A DNA stretch of 64,000 bases from Citromicrobium bathyomarinum (GTDB lineage: Bacteria; Pseudomonadota; Alphaproteobacteria; Sphingomonadales; Sphingomonadaceae): positions 558,001 to 622,000 of the forward strand of contig NZ_JAINWL010000002.1 of the NCBI RefSeq assembly GCF_021021475.1. The letters are read 5' to 3'. The notes beneath the pieces are model-generated. The model saw only the letters and a program-made list of their open reading frames with translations. It did not search any database and was not told the DNA's origin. The position numbers and the translations under genes were made by a program. Below are positions 19,401 through 28,989 of the stretch, in pieces (position 1 is the first letter of the stretch; every line of letters starts with the position of its first letter).

Positions 19401-19687
19401 ACGGCTTCCTCTACCTTCTGGACGATCGATTCCTCGATCTCCTCGGGCGTGGCACCGGGATAGGTGACCGAGACGGAAATCGTATCGAGGCTGCTTTCGG
19501 GAAACACCTCCTGCACGATGCTGGTGTAGGAGAAATAGCCCGCCACCAGCATCGCCAGTAGCAGCAGGTTGGCTGCAACGCCGTTGCGCGCCATAAACGC
19601 GATAGGCCCCGAGCGGTCGCGCGCCCGGTCACTCGCTTCGTTGCCGTATCGGTCGACCGCGCCGGTATGGTCTTCCGTGTCACTCAC
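16394..19687 (-). CDS. RND-family efflux transporter, inner-membrane permease
   Basis: The proton-driven pump of a tripartite efflux system. The 1097-residue length and internal twofold layout are typical: an N-terminal membrane helix (about residues 32-50), a large periplasmic loop, a block of helices near 340-540 containing the proton-relay-type segment LALGLVVDDAVVVGENVYAE, a second periplasmic loop and a C-terminal helix block near 900-1080 (LSGVIINGALVLIDFLNENL). It resembles the hydrophobic/amphiphilic (AcrB-like) branch more than the heavy-metal CusA branch, but the substrate cannot be read from sequence. The GTG start overlaps the adaptor gene stop by 8 nt (GTGAGTGA). It is the last gene of the operon OMF-adaptor-pump. 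Confidence 0.93.
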   Translation of the reverse strand: MSDTEDHTGAVDRYGNEASDRARDRSGPIAFMARNGVAANLLLLAMLVAGYFSYTSIVQEVFPESSLDTISVSVTYPGATPEEIEESIVQKVEEAVEAIEGVKQITATAAEGRGTVNVELELGADIARALDEVKSEVDQIQTFPDEAEEPDIRELTTRLVVLRIALFGDVNERTLKETAYRLEDAAAALPEISYVDTSAVRNYEIYADVPQSRLRALGLSLPQVAQIVGQSSLDTPAGSIETGREEVRVRTIGQNYDQQDFENIIVLTTQDGATLRLGDIADVDDSFEDSDLITRFNDQPVAFVDVYRTSDERVLDIAEAAKNLVANEFDMPPGISYAIWEDSSELLEDRLDLLLRNAAFGLVLVLAALTLFLDLRLAMWTAVGIGATFVGAIFILDWAGSSINMFSLFGFILALGLVVDDAVVVGENVYAERERGRTGMGAAIAGAQRVKVPVFFAVATTITAFLPLLAVGGVIGKILADIPLVVIAVLTLSLIEALYVLPHHLSTLPDPSHKPGNPVTRFFARVQAWVDERFKAFVEGPLDRTLRFVVAAPYLVVAGGIALLILFVAMLPAGIIKFSFFPEIEGDIVTASLEMPAGTTVERTAEITNRIEAAADRALARLESSPSGETQAQTGAASGGPNPSFLEATYTTIGLAQTGQGPGGPQRTVRPNLANVQLSLVPAAQRDTSAVRIEEAWREELGEVPEAKSLSISSSLLGIGEPVNVQLSHPDDAVLDLAGDRLMNQLAGVAGVFDIESDQDAGQQEIELRLKPSARTLGVTLQDVAGQVRAAFFGAEAVRVQRGREDVRVYIRLPEEERDSIADIENYRVRVPGGEVALSSLAEVSFGEAPSVIRREDGHRITTITADVDSDTITGQEVADLLDNEIMPELQADYPSLQYDFGGEQEEQQESFGDLGQAFLLALVAIYALLAVPFRSYIQPLIIMAAIPFGMIGALIGHLLLGIPLGILSMFGIIALSGVIINGALVLIDFLNENLANGMEPGEAVIDAAKSRFRPIMLTAITTFLGVAPITFETSLQAQFLIPMSASLGFGVLFGTALLILLIPALATIQMRAVARVQRWRGRNRDAVDPGGEPMVP

Positions 19688-21008
19688 CGCCGGACTGGCC
19701 CGCTCGGCGCTGCTTTTCTGCCCCTGCGACCCGTACGCGCATGCCGTCGGTCGGCGCGCGCAGGGTACTGGTCACGATTCTGCCACCGGCGGCAAGACTC
19801 TGCGTGGTGACGTAGGCAATCTCGTCGGAGCGCTGGATGACGCGTACGGGCAGGATACGCAGCCGCCCCTCGCGCACCACCCAGATCTCGTTGCCGGGCC
19901 TGAGCGCGGCGATCGGGATGCGGGCGAATGGCACCGGCACCTCCCCCACGATCCGCGCCTCGACGAAACTGCCGAGCAGCAGCGGCGGGCCCTGCGGAGC
20001 ATCCTCGCCTGCATCGACCGGCTGCCCGCTACGTAGCGGAGAGGGCACTTTCAAAAAGGCGTCGATGGTGCGCGTCTGCGGGTCGAGGATCGGGTCCGCG
20101 CGGTCAACGAAGGCATCCCATCGGTAGGTGACGCCGCCATAGACGAAGGTCACGCTGGCGGGGATGCGGCCTGCATCGGCGCGCAGCAGGGAAGGGATCA
20201 GAGCTGCCTCATCCTCGGTAAGTGCCACGCGCACCTCGAAAGCGTCGGTCGCGACCAGCGTGCCGAGGGTCTGGCCCGGCTGCACCAGCGTGCCGACCGC
20301 GGCGTTCTCTTCCTCCACCAGGCTGCTGAAGGGCGCGCTGATCCGGGTGCGGGAGAGCGAGAGCTGGGCGGCTTCGAGATTGGCGGAGGCACGTTCCCGC
20401 GCCGCCTGAGCGGAGCGCAGTTGCGGTTCGCGCGTGGCGAGGCGGCTGGGCGAGTCGCGATCCCGACCTGCCTGTTGCCCGGAGAATGCCTGCTGCGCGA
20501 GTGAGCCGGGGGGCAGGATGCGCGCGGCATAATCGTCAGGGTCTATCCCCGCCTGCAATACGTCGCGGGTCGATTGGCGCTGCGCGAACCGGTCGAGTTC
20601 CTCGCGGGCGATTTCCAGTTCTTCGCGCGCCTGCAGCACAGCGACATCCTGCGCCGCGACATCGGCGCGCGCGGTGCGGACCTGGTTCTGGTAGTCGACC
20701 GGGTTCACGCGGAACAGCGTTGCCCCGCGCGGGACGGTGCGGCCCTCGCGAAAAGCCGGGTTCACATAGACCAGCCGCCCGCCGACCTCGGCCCCGACGG
20801 TGACGGTTTCGCTCGCCTGCACAGTGCCGCTACCGCGCACTTCCAACGGGCCTGTGTCCTGCTGGAAGGCGACCGTCTCTACCAGCGGGGCCTGCTCGAC
20901 CCGCTCCTGCTCTTCCGTTTCTGGCCGCAGGGTCACCATCAGCACTGCAATCAGGATCGCCCCGACCAGCACGGCCGCCACCAGCAGCAATTGTTTGCGA
21001 CGGCTCAT
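19680..21008 (-). CDS. RND efflux periplasmic adaptor (membrane fusion protein)
   Basis: Links the inner-membrane pump to the outer-membrane channel. I chose ATG 21008, which overlaps the upstream channel gene stop (ATGA), giving 442 residues starting MSRRKQLLLVAAVLVG, a single N-terminal membrane anchor. A longer frame to 21065 lacks support. After the anchor come a barrel-sandwich half (GTVQASETVTVGAEVGGRLV), a long alpha-hairpin of heptad-like sequence (about residues 95-210, rich in Ala/Arg/Glu/Gln), the second half of the lipoyl-like domain (SRTRISAPFSSLVEEENA) and a beta-barrel domain. Order fits the HlyD/AcrA family. Confidence 0.92.
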   Translation of the reverse strand: MSRRKQLLLVAAVLVGAILIAVLMVTLRPETEEQERVEQAPLVETVAFQQDTGPLEVRGSGTVQASETVTVGAEVGGRLVYVNPAFREGRTVPRGATLFRVNPVDYQNQVRTARADVAAQDVAVLQAREELEIAREELDRFAQRQSTRDVLQAGIDPDDYAARILPPGSLAQQAFSGQQAGRDRDSPSRLATREPQLRSAQAARERASANLEAAQLSLSRTRISAPFSSLVEEENAAVGTLVQPGQTLGTLVATDAFEVRVALTEDEAALIPSLLRADAGRIPASVTFVYGGVTYRWDAFVDRADPILDPQTRTIDAFLKVPSPLRSGQPVDAGEDAPQGPPLLLGSFVEARIVGEVPVPFARIPIAALRPGNEIWVVREGRLRILPVRVIQRSDEIAYVTTQSLAAGGRIVTSTLRAPTDGMRVRVAGAEKQRRAGQSGGE

Positions 21009-22507
21009 GGCTCTTGTCCTTCCTGAGGGGCGGGCACCATCTCGACCGGGTTGGGGGCGAGCCAATCGGGCGCTGATGGGGCGGCCCAGTCTCCGCCCAG
21101 CGCCCGGTGGATGCCAAGGCGCGAGATCGCGACCGTGCGGCCTGCCGAAGACAGCGCGGATTCGACTTGGTACAGTGCGCGCAACGCATCGAGATAGCTG
21201 ACATAATCGCCCACTCCGGCCTCGAACCGACGGACCTGCAGATCGGCGGAGAACCGCGCCTCTTCGCGCTGGGCGAGGATCAGCCGATAGCGCTGGCGGT
21301 TCTCTTCGTAATCCTCGATCGCGCTGTTCGCTTCGCGAAAGGCGGTCAGCACGGTGCGCGCGTAATTGGCCGCTGCCGCATCGTAGGTTGCTTTCGCAGC
21401 CTCGATATTGGCGGAAATCCGCCCGCCCTGGAAGATCGGCGCAGTCAGCCCGGCGGCAAGGTTGACCGCCCAGTTGTTCGCCACGTCCAGCGCGCCGCCG
21501 ATGTCGCCCCCCTGCGTGCCCGGCTGTGCGGACAGCGTGATCGAGGGGAAGCGCTCTGCCTTGCGGGCGCCGACGCGTGCGCGCGCGGCCTCCAGCCTCG
21601 CCCAGGCCGCAGCGACGTCGGGCCGCTGGCCGAGCAGGTCGGCGGGCAGGCCTGCAGGCACCTCGTCGAACACCAGTTGAGGCGTCAGCGGGCGTGCGAG
21701 ACGCGCCTCCACAGCCTGCGGATAAACGCGCACAAGCACACCAAGACGGCCCTCAGCGTCGTCGAGCGCGGCTTCACGCTGGGGCAGGGATGCCTGAACA
21801 TTTCGCTGGTCCTGCTGCACCTGATAAAGCTCGAAGCTCTGGGTCAGTCCGCGCCGGAACCGTTCTTCGGTCCGCGCGGCGCGATCGGCCAGCAGATCGA
21901 TCGTTTCGAGCGTCAGTTCGATCTGGCGACGCGAATCGACGATTTCGAAATAGGTCGCGATGGTCTCGGCCGCGGCGGCGAGCTGGACCGTACGATAATC
22001 ATATTCGGCGGCGAGGGCATCGGCGCGTGCGGCTGCGTAATCGTTGCGGACGCGGCCGAACAGGTCGATCTCGTAGGAGGCGCCGAGGCCGAGCGAGTAG
22101 GAATCGTTTTCGATCCGGCTGCTCTGAGCGCCGCCGCCCCCTCCGGGAAAGCCGCCGAAGGCGCTCCCGCTCAGCGGGGTGTTGGAATAGCTGGCATCGC
22201 CGCTGGCACTGACTCGTGGCAGCAGGGCGGAGCGGGCCACGCGCGCCTGCGCGGCGGCTTGCGCGACCCGGGCAGAGGCTTCGGCGATGTCGAGATTGTC
22301 GCCCAGCGCATCGGCCACCAGCGCGTCGAGCACCGGGTCCTGGAACGCGGTCCACCATGCGGCGGGCCGATAAGGTGCCGCATTCTCGTTATTGGGGAAC
22401 CCCTCGGGCAGCTGCGCGGTAACCTGCGGCTGGGCGCGGTCGGGCGCAAGATTGACGCATCCGGTCAGGGCCAGGGCGGCGAGGGCAATTGTGATCGCGC
22501 AGCGCAT
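21005..22507 (-). CDS. Outer-membrane efflux factor, TolC/NodT-type lipoprotein
   Basis: Outer-membrane channel of the tripartite pump. The 500-residue protein has a lipoprotein signal: MRCAITIALAALALTGC, with lipobox LTGC placing the acylated cysteine at residue 17. Two outer-membrane efflux (OEP) repeats follow, each with long helices rich in Ala, Glu and Arg, as in NodT/OprM proteins. A glycine/serine-rich insertion (GGFPGGGGGAQS, about residues 120-132) is seen between the helices. It is the first gene of the operon; adaptor and pump follow with overlapping starts, so one transcript probably makes all three in order. No dedicated regulator gene is adjacent. Confidence 0.92.
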   Translation of the reverse strand: MRCAITIALAALALTGCVNLAPDRAQPQVTAQLPEGFPNNENAAPYRPAAWWTAFQDPVLDALVADALGDNLDIAEASARVAQAAAQARVARSALLPRVSASGDASYSNTPLSGSAFGGFPGGGGGAQSSRIENDSYSLGLGASYEIDLFGRVRNDYAAARADALAAEYDYRTVQLAAAAETIATYFEIVDSRRQIELTLETIDLLADRAARTEERFRRGLTQSFELYQVQQDQRNVQASLPQREAALDDAEGRLGVLVRVYPQAVEARLARPLTPQLVFDEVPAGLPADLLGQRPDVAAAWARLEAARARVGARKAERFPSITLSAQPGTQGGDIGGALDVANNWAVNLAAGLTAPIFQGGRISANIEAAKATYDAAAANYARTVLTAFREANSAIEDYEENRQRYRLILAQREEARFSADLQVRRFEAGVGDYVSYLDALRALYQVESALSSAGRTVAISRLGIHRALGGDWAAPSAPDWLAPNPVEMVPAPQEGQEP

Positions 22508-22599
22508 GGGCGGCGACGATAGGCAAGGCTCTCCCGATTGGCGAGTGCGTCCGGGAATTTAAGTTTCGATCGGCGACCGATTGTGGCCGGTGCGTGCCC

Positions 22600-22725
22600 T
22601 CAGGGTATCAGCCACCAGCGGATCAGAAAGGCCACCGCACCCAGCGCGGCGACGCTCATCCCCCAGATCGCGGCCATCCAGCCGAGCCGTTTCCAGAGGG
22701 GAGAATCGACGTCACCTTCCGCCAT
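22600..22725 (-). CDS. DUF2474-type small subunit of cytochrome bd (CydX-like)
   Basis: A 41-residue single-span membrane protein, MAEGDVDSPLWKRLGWMAAI then a hydrophobic helix ending IRWWLIP. Its ATG shares one base with the cydB stop (TGATG), so it is translationally coupled to the oxidase. Small proteins of the DUF2474/CydX kind sit next to the haem in bd oxidases and stabilise the complex. Size, the single helix with a tryptophan-rich end (LIRWWLIP), and its place as the third gene all fit. Confidence 0.8.
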   Translation of the reverse strand: MAEGDVDSPLWKRLGWMAAIWGMSVAALGAVAFLIRWWLIP

Positions 22726-23719
22726 CAGTGGTAGCCTTCGTCGCCCACTTTGCCGCGAAACACCCAGTAGGCCCAAGCGGTATAGGCGATGATCAGCGGC
22801 ATGGTGATTGCCACGCCGACAAGCATGAAGATCTGGCTGCGTTCGGGCGCGGCGGCATCCCAGATCGTCAGTCCCGGCGGGACGACATTGGGCCAGATGG
22901 TCACGCCTACGCCCGCGAGCCCGAACAGGAACAGCGCAAGCGAGAGCCAGAAGGGCTTGGAGTGCCGGTCGCACGACAGCGCGTGCCAAAGGAACCCGGC
23001 CACGATCAGCGTGGCGATCGGGATCGGCGCGACCCAGTAGATGGCAGGCGCGCTCAGCCAGCGGTCGGCATATTCGGGCCGCAAGACGAGGTTGTAGAGG
23101 CTGACCGCGCCCATCAGCGCGAGGGTTGCGAGCGCCGCGATCTTGCCCAGCTTGCGCGCATGGGCCTGCCCGTCGCCGTCCAGCTTCCATACCAGCCATG
23201 TGGCACCCAACAGCGCGTAGCCTGCGACCGTGCCGACACCCGTCAGCAGCGTGTAGGGCGTCAGCCAGTCGAACCAGCTGCCCGAATAGGCGCGGTCGGT
23301 AACTTCGATGCCCTGCAGCAGCGCGCCAAGGATCATCCCCTGCGACAGCGCGGCGACGATCGAACCGCCGCTGAACGCCGCATCCCAGAATCGCCGGTGC
23401 GAGGAATCGCGCCAGCGATATTCGAACGCGACCCCGCGGAAGACGAGGCCCAGCAGCATTGCGATGATCAACGGATAGGTCGCGGGCAGGATCACCGCAT
23501 AGGCCAGCGGGAAGGCCGCGAACAGGCCGCCGCCGCCCAGCACCAGCCAGGTCTCGTTACCATCCCACACCGGCGCGATGGAGTTCATCGCACGGTCGCG
23601 TTCGCGGCCCACCGCGAAGCTGGGGAAGAGCACTCCGATGCCGAGGTCGAACCCGTCCATCACCACATAGGCGAAGATCGCGAAGGCGATGATGAAGGCC
23701 CAGATCGTCGTGAGGTCGA

Positions 23720-23723
<4 letters not shown>
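22725..23723 (-). CDS. cydB: Cytochrome bd-type quinol oxidase subunit II
   Basis: Partner subunit of a terminal oxidase that oxidises quinol and reduces oxygen to water in the inner membrane. The 332-residue protein has about eight membrane helices. The N-terminal region YVVMDGFDLGIGVLFP and WDGNETWLVLGGGGLFAAFP (about residues 20-70) are CydB signatures. Its start overlaps the cydA stop (ATGA), and its stop overlaps the 41-residue third subunit. The pairing with a short-Q-loop CydA suggests the cyanide-insensitive (Cio) branch. Confidence 0.95.
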
Positions 23724-25192
<1,469 letters not shown>

Positions 25193-25284
25193 GGGCGCGA
25201 CTTACAGAAAAGCCTGCCGTGCTACCAGCGCCGGTTCGTCATCGGGCGTTGCGATCTGCGCAACAGAGACGATCTGCTGAGCCG

Positions 25285-26460
25285 TCACGCGGCCAGCGTG
25301 GGCGCGTAGCGCGTGCCGATACCCTTGCCCGCCCTCTTCGCGGCATAAAGCGCCCGGTCGGCCAGAACATGCAGCTCCGCAATGTTGGTGGCATCGTCCG
25401 GGTAACAGGCGAAGCCCGCAGTAACGCCGATTTCGACCAGGCTTTTTGCATCGGCCGCGTAGGGCGCGCCGGAGACCTTGGCGAGTACCGCCTGGATGAC
25501 CGTTTCGGCGGCCTGGGCGCCCTGTCCAGGGAGTAAGACAAGAAATTCGTCTCCGCCGATCCGCGAGAGAACCTGCCCCTCGGCAAGCGCGGACTGCATC
25601 CGATTGGCGACCTCGCATAGCAAATCGTCGCCTGCGGCATGGCCGAAGCGGTCGTTGATCGGCTTGAAGCCGTCCAGATCGAAACACACCAGCGAGAACA
25701 CCTCGCCGCGGGAGAGGCTTTTCATAACCCCTTCCAGCCCATGCCGATTGAGCAGACCGGTCAAGGGATCGCGACGTGCACGTTCGGCATTGATCATCTC
25801 CGCGCTGAGGGCGGAAAGCATCGCGCTGCGATAGTGCGCGAGTAGCTGGACCGAGCCGATCAGGAAGCCGGGAAGCAGCGCCAGCAGCGCCAGCATCAGC
25901 GGTTCGCCCGTGCTCGCCGCGCCGGCCAGAAACGGGCCCACGCATAGCGCGACCAGCAGCAGGCCGAGCCGGGGGGCTGCGTAGTTGCGCGCGCACAGCG
26001 GCCCGACCAGACCCATGCAATGGGCCGCGACAAGGACCATCATGGCCGTATTGCCGCTTCTCATCGAGAAGAAGAAAAGTGCACCCTGCAGTGCGCACCA
26101 CAGGATCGAAAGCGTGATCGGTGTATCAATGCCCGGTGTTTCGCCCTTGGAACGGATCTCGCTCACCCGCTTCAGGCTGACCAAGCGGGCGAACAGCAGG
26201 ATCGTTTCGATCGCGATGATGATTGCGAAGGCGGGGCCACCGATTGTAAAATGGGCGAGGGTGGCCAGGAACAGGCCATTCACTGCGCCCAGAATTACCG
26301 CGCCGGGCGAGGAAAGCAGAGCACCGCACATGAACGGGCGCAGCGCATGGGGTGTCCCATGGCTCCACCGCATCAGCCAGGGTAAGGGGCCTCGCGTCGC
26401 GCGCAATCGTCCTTCAGGCCGATCGGGCGAGGTACCCTGTGTCCTCTCGTCCATCCTCAT
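25285..26460 (-). CDS. Membrane-bound diguanylate cyclase (GGDEF)
   Basis: Makes the second messenger cyclic-di-GMP. The N-terminal half (about residues 40-210) holds around six hydrophobic helices, so this is a membrane sensor of unknown signal. The C-terminal GGDEF domain starts near residue 225 (RARRDPLTGLLNRHGLEGVM), with LVCFDLDGFKPINDRFGHAAGDDLL and the intact active-site motif RIGGDEFLVLLPGQG near residue 305, so it should be catalytically active. No RXXD inhibitory site is obvious directly upstream of GGDEF. The start is uncertain: ATG 26460 is chosen, ATG 26454 and TTG 26490 are alternatives, none with a clear Shine-Dalgarno. Confidence 0.88.
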   Translation of the reverse strand: MRMDERTQGTSPDRPEGRLRATRGPLPWLMRWSHGTPHALRPFMCGALLSSPGAVILGAVNGLFLATLAHFTIGGPAFAIIIAIETILLFARLVSLKRVSEIRSKGETPGIDTPITLSILWCALQGALFFFSMRSGNTAMMVLVAAHCMGLVGPLCARNYAAPRLGLLLVALCVGPFLAGAASTGEPLMLALLALLPGFLIGSVQLLAHYRSAMLSALSAEMINAERARRDPLTGLLNRHGLEGVMKSLSRGEVFSLVCFDLDGFKPINDRFGHAAGDDLLCEVANRMQSALAEGQVLSRIGGDEFLVLLPGQGAQAAETVIQAVLAKVSGAPYAADAKSLVEIGVTAGFACYPDDATNIAELHVLADRALYAAKRAGKGIGTRYAPTLAA

Positions 26461-26538
26461 ACGAGGACGATAGCCATATATCGCTAACAAAGATTGAAAC
26501 GGCGATCGGCTATGCGCCGCTAAACCGGCGTTTGCTGT

Positions 26539-26576
26539 GAAAAAAGGGCGACCCGCAGGCCGCCCTTTCTTTTCTT
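26539..26576 (-). terminator. Intrinsic terminator after the S46 peptidase gene
   Basis: Stem AAAGGGCG (26543-26550) / CGCCCTTT (26561-26568) around a 10-nt loop. Read on the minus strand the stem is followed by TTTTTT, a classical rho-independent terminator 25-50 bases after the peptidase stop. On the plus strand a CTTTTCTT tract follows too, so it may work both ways. Confidence 0.8.
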
Positions 26577-26593
26577 CCGAAGTGGATCGCCGT

Positions 26594-28759
26594 CTAGTCG
26601 ACGATGTCCATTTCCGCGATCAGGTTCTGCGCCCCGTCGACCTTTTCCATCACCCACAACATGTAGCGGGTGTCGACATGGATCGACCGCGTGGTGCGCG
26701 GGTCGAAATCCCAGTCCGAATTCACGCTTTCGAACGTGCCGTCGAACAGCAGGCCTACCAGCTCGCCCTTGGCATTGAGGGTGGCAGAGCCGCTGTTGCC
26801 GCCGGTCACGTCGAGGTCGGACAGGAAGTTGACCGGGACCGAGCCGATCGAGTCGAGCTCGTACTGGCCGTAATCCTTCGCCTCGATCAGGGCGAGTTCG
26901 CGCGCCGGAGCGTTGAACGGATCGATCCCGGTGTCCTTCTGGGTGATCCCTTCGAGCGTGGTGAAGGGCAGGTATTCCATCCCGTCGAAGGGCGATCCGC
27001 CCATCACGTTGCCGTAAGTGATGCGCAGCGTCGAATTGGCATCGGGATAGGGCAGCATGCCCTGTTCGGACTGCCACTGCGTGATCGCCTCCATATAGGC
27101 GGGGCGCAGGGCGAGGCCGCGACCGGCGCGCTCCTCTGCTTGGTCTTCCAGCCCGCGCTCGTAATCGTAGAGCGCGATGGCGAGCTTCATGAAGGGATCG
27201 TCGCTCGCTTCCAGATCGGCGACGCTGGCATCCATCAGCGCGAGCCGGGTCTCGCTCTCGTCGAGCGAGGTGTTGGCGTAGTAACCGTCGAGGATCGCAT
27301 CGAGCTGCTTGGCATCGTCGACGCCGGTCAGGCCCAGGGCGTTGTCGAACACGGCGACGCGTTCGGCCTGCGGCTGGGCGAGATAGCCGCTGAGGAACAG
27401 CTCCCATTCGGCCTTGTCGACGCTCGGATCATAGCGGCGGTCGAGTGCCTGCAGGCCCTGACGGAAGAACGCCATGTCGCGTTCCTGATAGCCCGACTCG
27501 CGCTGGGCGTTGGGCTTCTCACGCTCCTTGGCGAGGCGATAGAGCCGCTCGGCGACCGAGAGCAGCTGCGCGCGGGTGGCGTTGCCGTACCAGAAGCTGG
27601 TGCGCGCCGCAGTGGCGCTTTCCTGCGAGAGTTCGGCCAGGTTTTCGATCGCCGGACCATAGGCCGCCCGCGAGGGATCGGCGGCGATCCAGTCGGCCAG
27701 CGCGGCTTCCCGTTCGCGGCGACGTTCGATCAGGCCGACGCGGCGCGCGCCTTCGATCTGGCCGCGCAGGTTCTTCTCGTAATTGTTGAGCCCGGCAAGG
27801 CGTGCTTCGTATTTGACGCGCGCATCCGATCCTTCCGGCGCGGCGGCTTCGATGGTGCCGATCCAGTCGGTCAGCAGCTTCTGGAAGGTCGGATATTCCC
27901 AGCCGAAGGTGTTTTCGACTTCGGCGAGCATCGCGTAGCGCGAGGTCGAGCCGGGATAGCCTGCGACCATCACGAAATCGCCTTCGTCGAGCCCGCTCTT
28001 GGAGACCTTCAGGAAGTGCTCGGCCTTGTAGGGCACGTTGTCTTCGGAATATTCGGCCGAGGAGCCGTCGGGCGCGACATAGGCGCGGTAGAACGAGAAG
28101 TCACCGGTGTGGCGCGGCCACATCCAGTTATCGACGTCGCCGCCGTACTTGCCGATCGAATCCGCCGGTGCGTAGACGAGGCGCACGTCCTTCACTTCGA
28201 GCTGCTTGATCAGCTTGTACTCGTCGCCGCCGTAATAGCTCGCCACCCGGCAGCGATAGCCTGCTTCCTGTTCGCATTCCGCGGTGATGTCCTTCGCGCG
28301 CTGGTCGATCGCGTCATAGCGCGCGTTGGGCGTCATCGTGTCGGTGCCTTCGCGCATGCGCTGGGTCACGTCGCTGAAGTCGGTGGTGACATAAATGCGC
28401 GAGCCGGGCGCGGCAGGCAGTTCGGCGCCCATCGTCTTCGCGAGGAAGCCGTTTTCGAGATAGTTGTTCTCCGCGGTCGAGTTGTACTGGACCGATCCGC
28501 GCGCGCAGTGGTGGTTGGTGACGACCAGTCCCTGCGGCGAAACGAAGCTGGCGGAGCAGCCGCCCAGGCTGACGACCGAGCCCATCGGGAAGCCGGTCAG
28601 GTCGGTGAGCGCTTCGGGATCGAGTTCGAGGCCGGTCTCTTTCAGATCGTCGGCGATCTCGGGCAGCTGCTCGGGGGTGAACATCCCCTCCTTGGCAGCG
28701 AGCGGTTGGGCCGCGACACCCGCCATGAGGGCGGCCATCAAAAACACCTTGTTACGCAT
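26594..28759 (-). CDS. S46 family dipeptidyl-peptidase (DPP7/DPP11-like)
   Basis: Exported serine peptidase that removes dipeptides from oligopeptide N-termini, for peptide nutrition. I chose ATG 28759, preceded by AGGGGA at good spacing, giving 721 residues (family about 710-720) with a signal peptide MRNKVFLMAALMAGVAAQPLAA. The chymotrypsin-like catalytic residues are the histidine in TNHHCARGSVQ (His83/84), the acid in DVDNWMWPRHTGDF and the nucleophile Ser656 in TGGNSGSATLN. The residue after the catalytic motif, GLLFDGTFE, matches the region that sets P1 preference (hydrophobic in DPP7, acidic in DPP11), but I cannot decide between them. Transcribed divergently from acs. Confidence 0.92.
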   Translation of the reverse strand: MRNKVFLMAALMAGVAAQPLAAKEGMFTPEQLPEIADDLKETGLELDPEALTDLTGFPMGSVVSLGGCSASFVSPQGLVVTNHHCARGSVQYNSTAENNYLENGFLAKTMGAELPAAPGSRIYVTTDFSDVTQRMREGTDTMTPNARYDAIDQRAKDITAECEQEAGYRCRVASYYGGDEYKLIKQLEVKDVRLVYAPADSIGKYGGDVDNWMWPRHTGDFSFYRAYVAPDGSSAEYSEDNVPYKAEHFLKVSKSGLDEGDFVMVAGYPGSTSRYAMLAEVENTFGWEYPTFQKLLTDWIGTIEAAAPEGSDARVKYEARLAGLNNYEKNLRGQIEGARRVGLIERRREREAALADWIAADPSRAAYGPAIENLAELSQESATAARTSFWYGNATRAQLLSVAERLYRLAKEREKPNAQRESGYQERDMAFFRQGLQALDRRYDPSVDKAEWELFLSGYLAQPQAERVAVFDNALGLTGVDDAKQLDAILDGYYANTSLDESETRLALMDASVADLEASDDPFMKLAIALYDYERGLEDQAEERAGRGLALRPAYMEAITQWQSEQGMLPYPDANSTLRITYGNVMGGSPFDGMEYLPFTTLEGITQKDTGIDPFNAPARELALIEAKDYGQYELDSIGSVPVNFLSDLDVTGGNSGSATLNAKGELVGLLFDGTFESVNSDWDFDPRTTRSIHVDTRYMLWVMEKVDGAQNLIAEMDIVD

Positions 28760-28941
28760 CTGTTTCCCCTGAAATTTCATCGCGCGCGACTCGCGCCGAT
28801 GTTACAGGGTAACTCGCTATTGGCCTTGCCCGCGTGGTGCAAGGGCGGCGCACTGTCGTTCGTCGGTCTGAATGGCGCGTTGGTCCGGAGCCGATCATTA
28901 TATCAGCGTTCCCCCGCAGCGCTGCGCGGTCGCCAAAACCG

Positions 28942-28964
28942 TGCCGATCGGTTAGCCATCGGCA
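28942..28964. promoter_or_regulatory. Inverted repeat upstream of acs
   Basis: A perfect 7-bp inverted repeat, TGCCGAT (28942-28948) and ATCGGCA (28958-28964), with a 9-nt spacer, ending 25 bases before the acs start. Its symmetry and position fit an operator for a dimeric regulator acting on acs. The gap between acs and the divergent S46 gene (230 bases) must hold both promoters; nothing else in it is recognised with confidence. Confidence 0.4.
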
Positions 28965-28989
28965 AAACACGATTGGGAGAGCCAGCGCC

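Noticed and set aside
17453-19561. Antisense frame of 702 residues opposite the RND pump
   Set aside because: Shadow frame; the pump on the other strand is complete.
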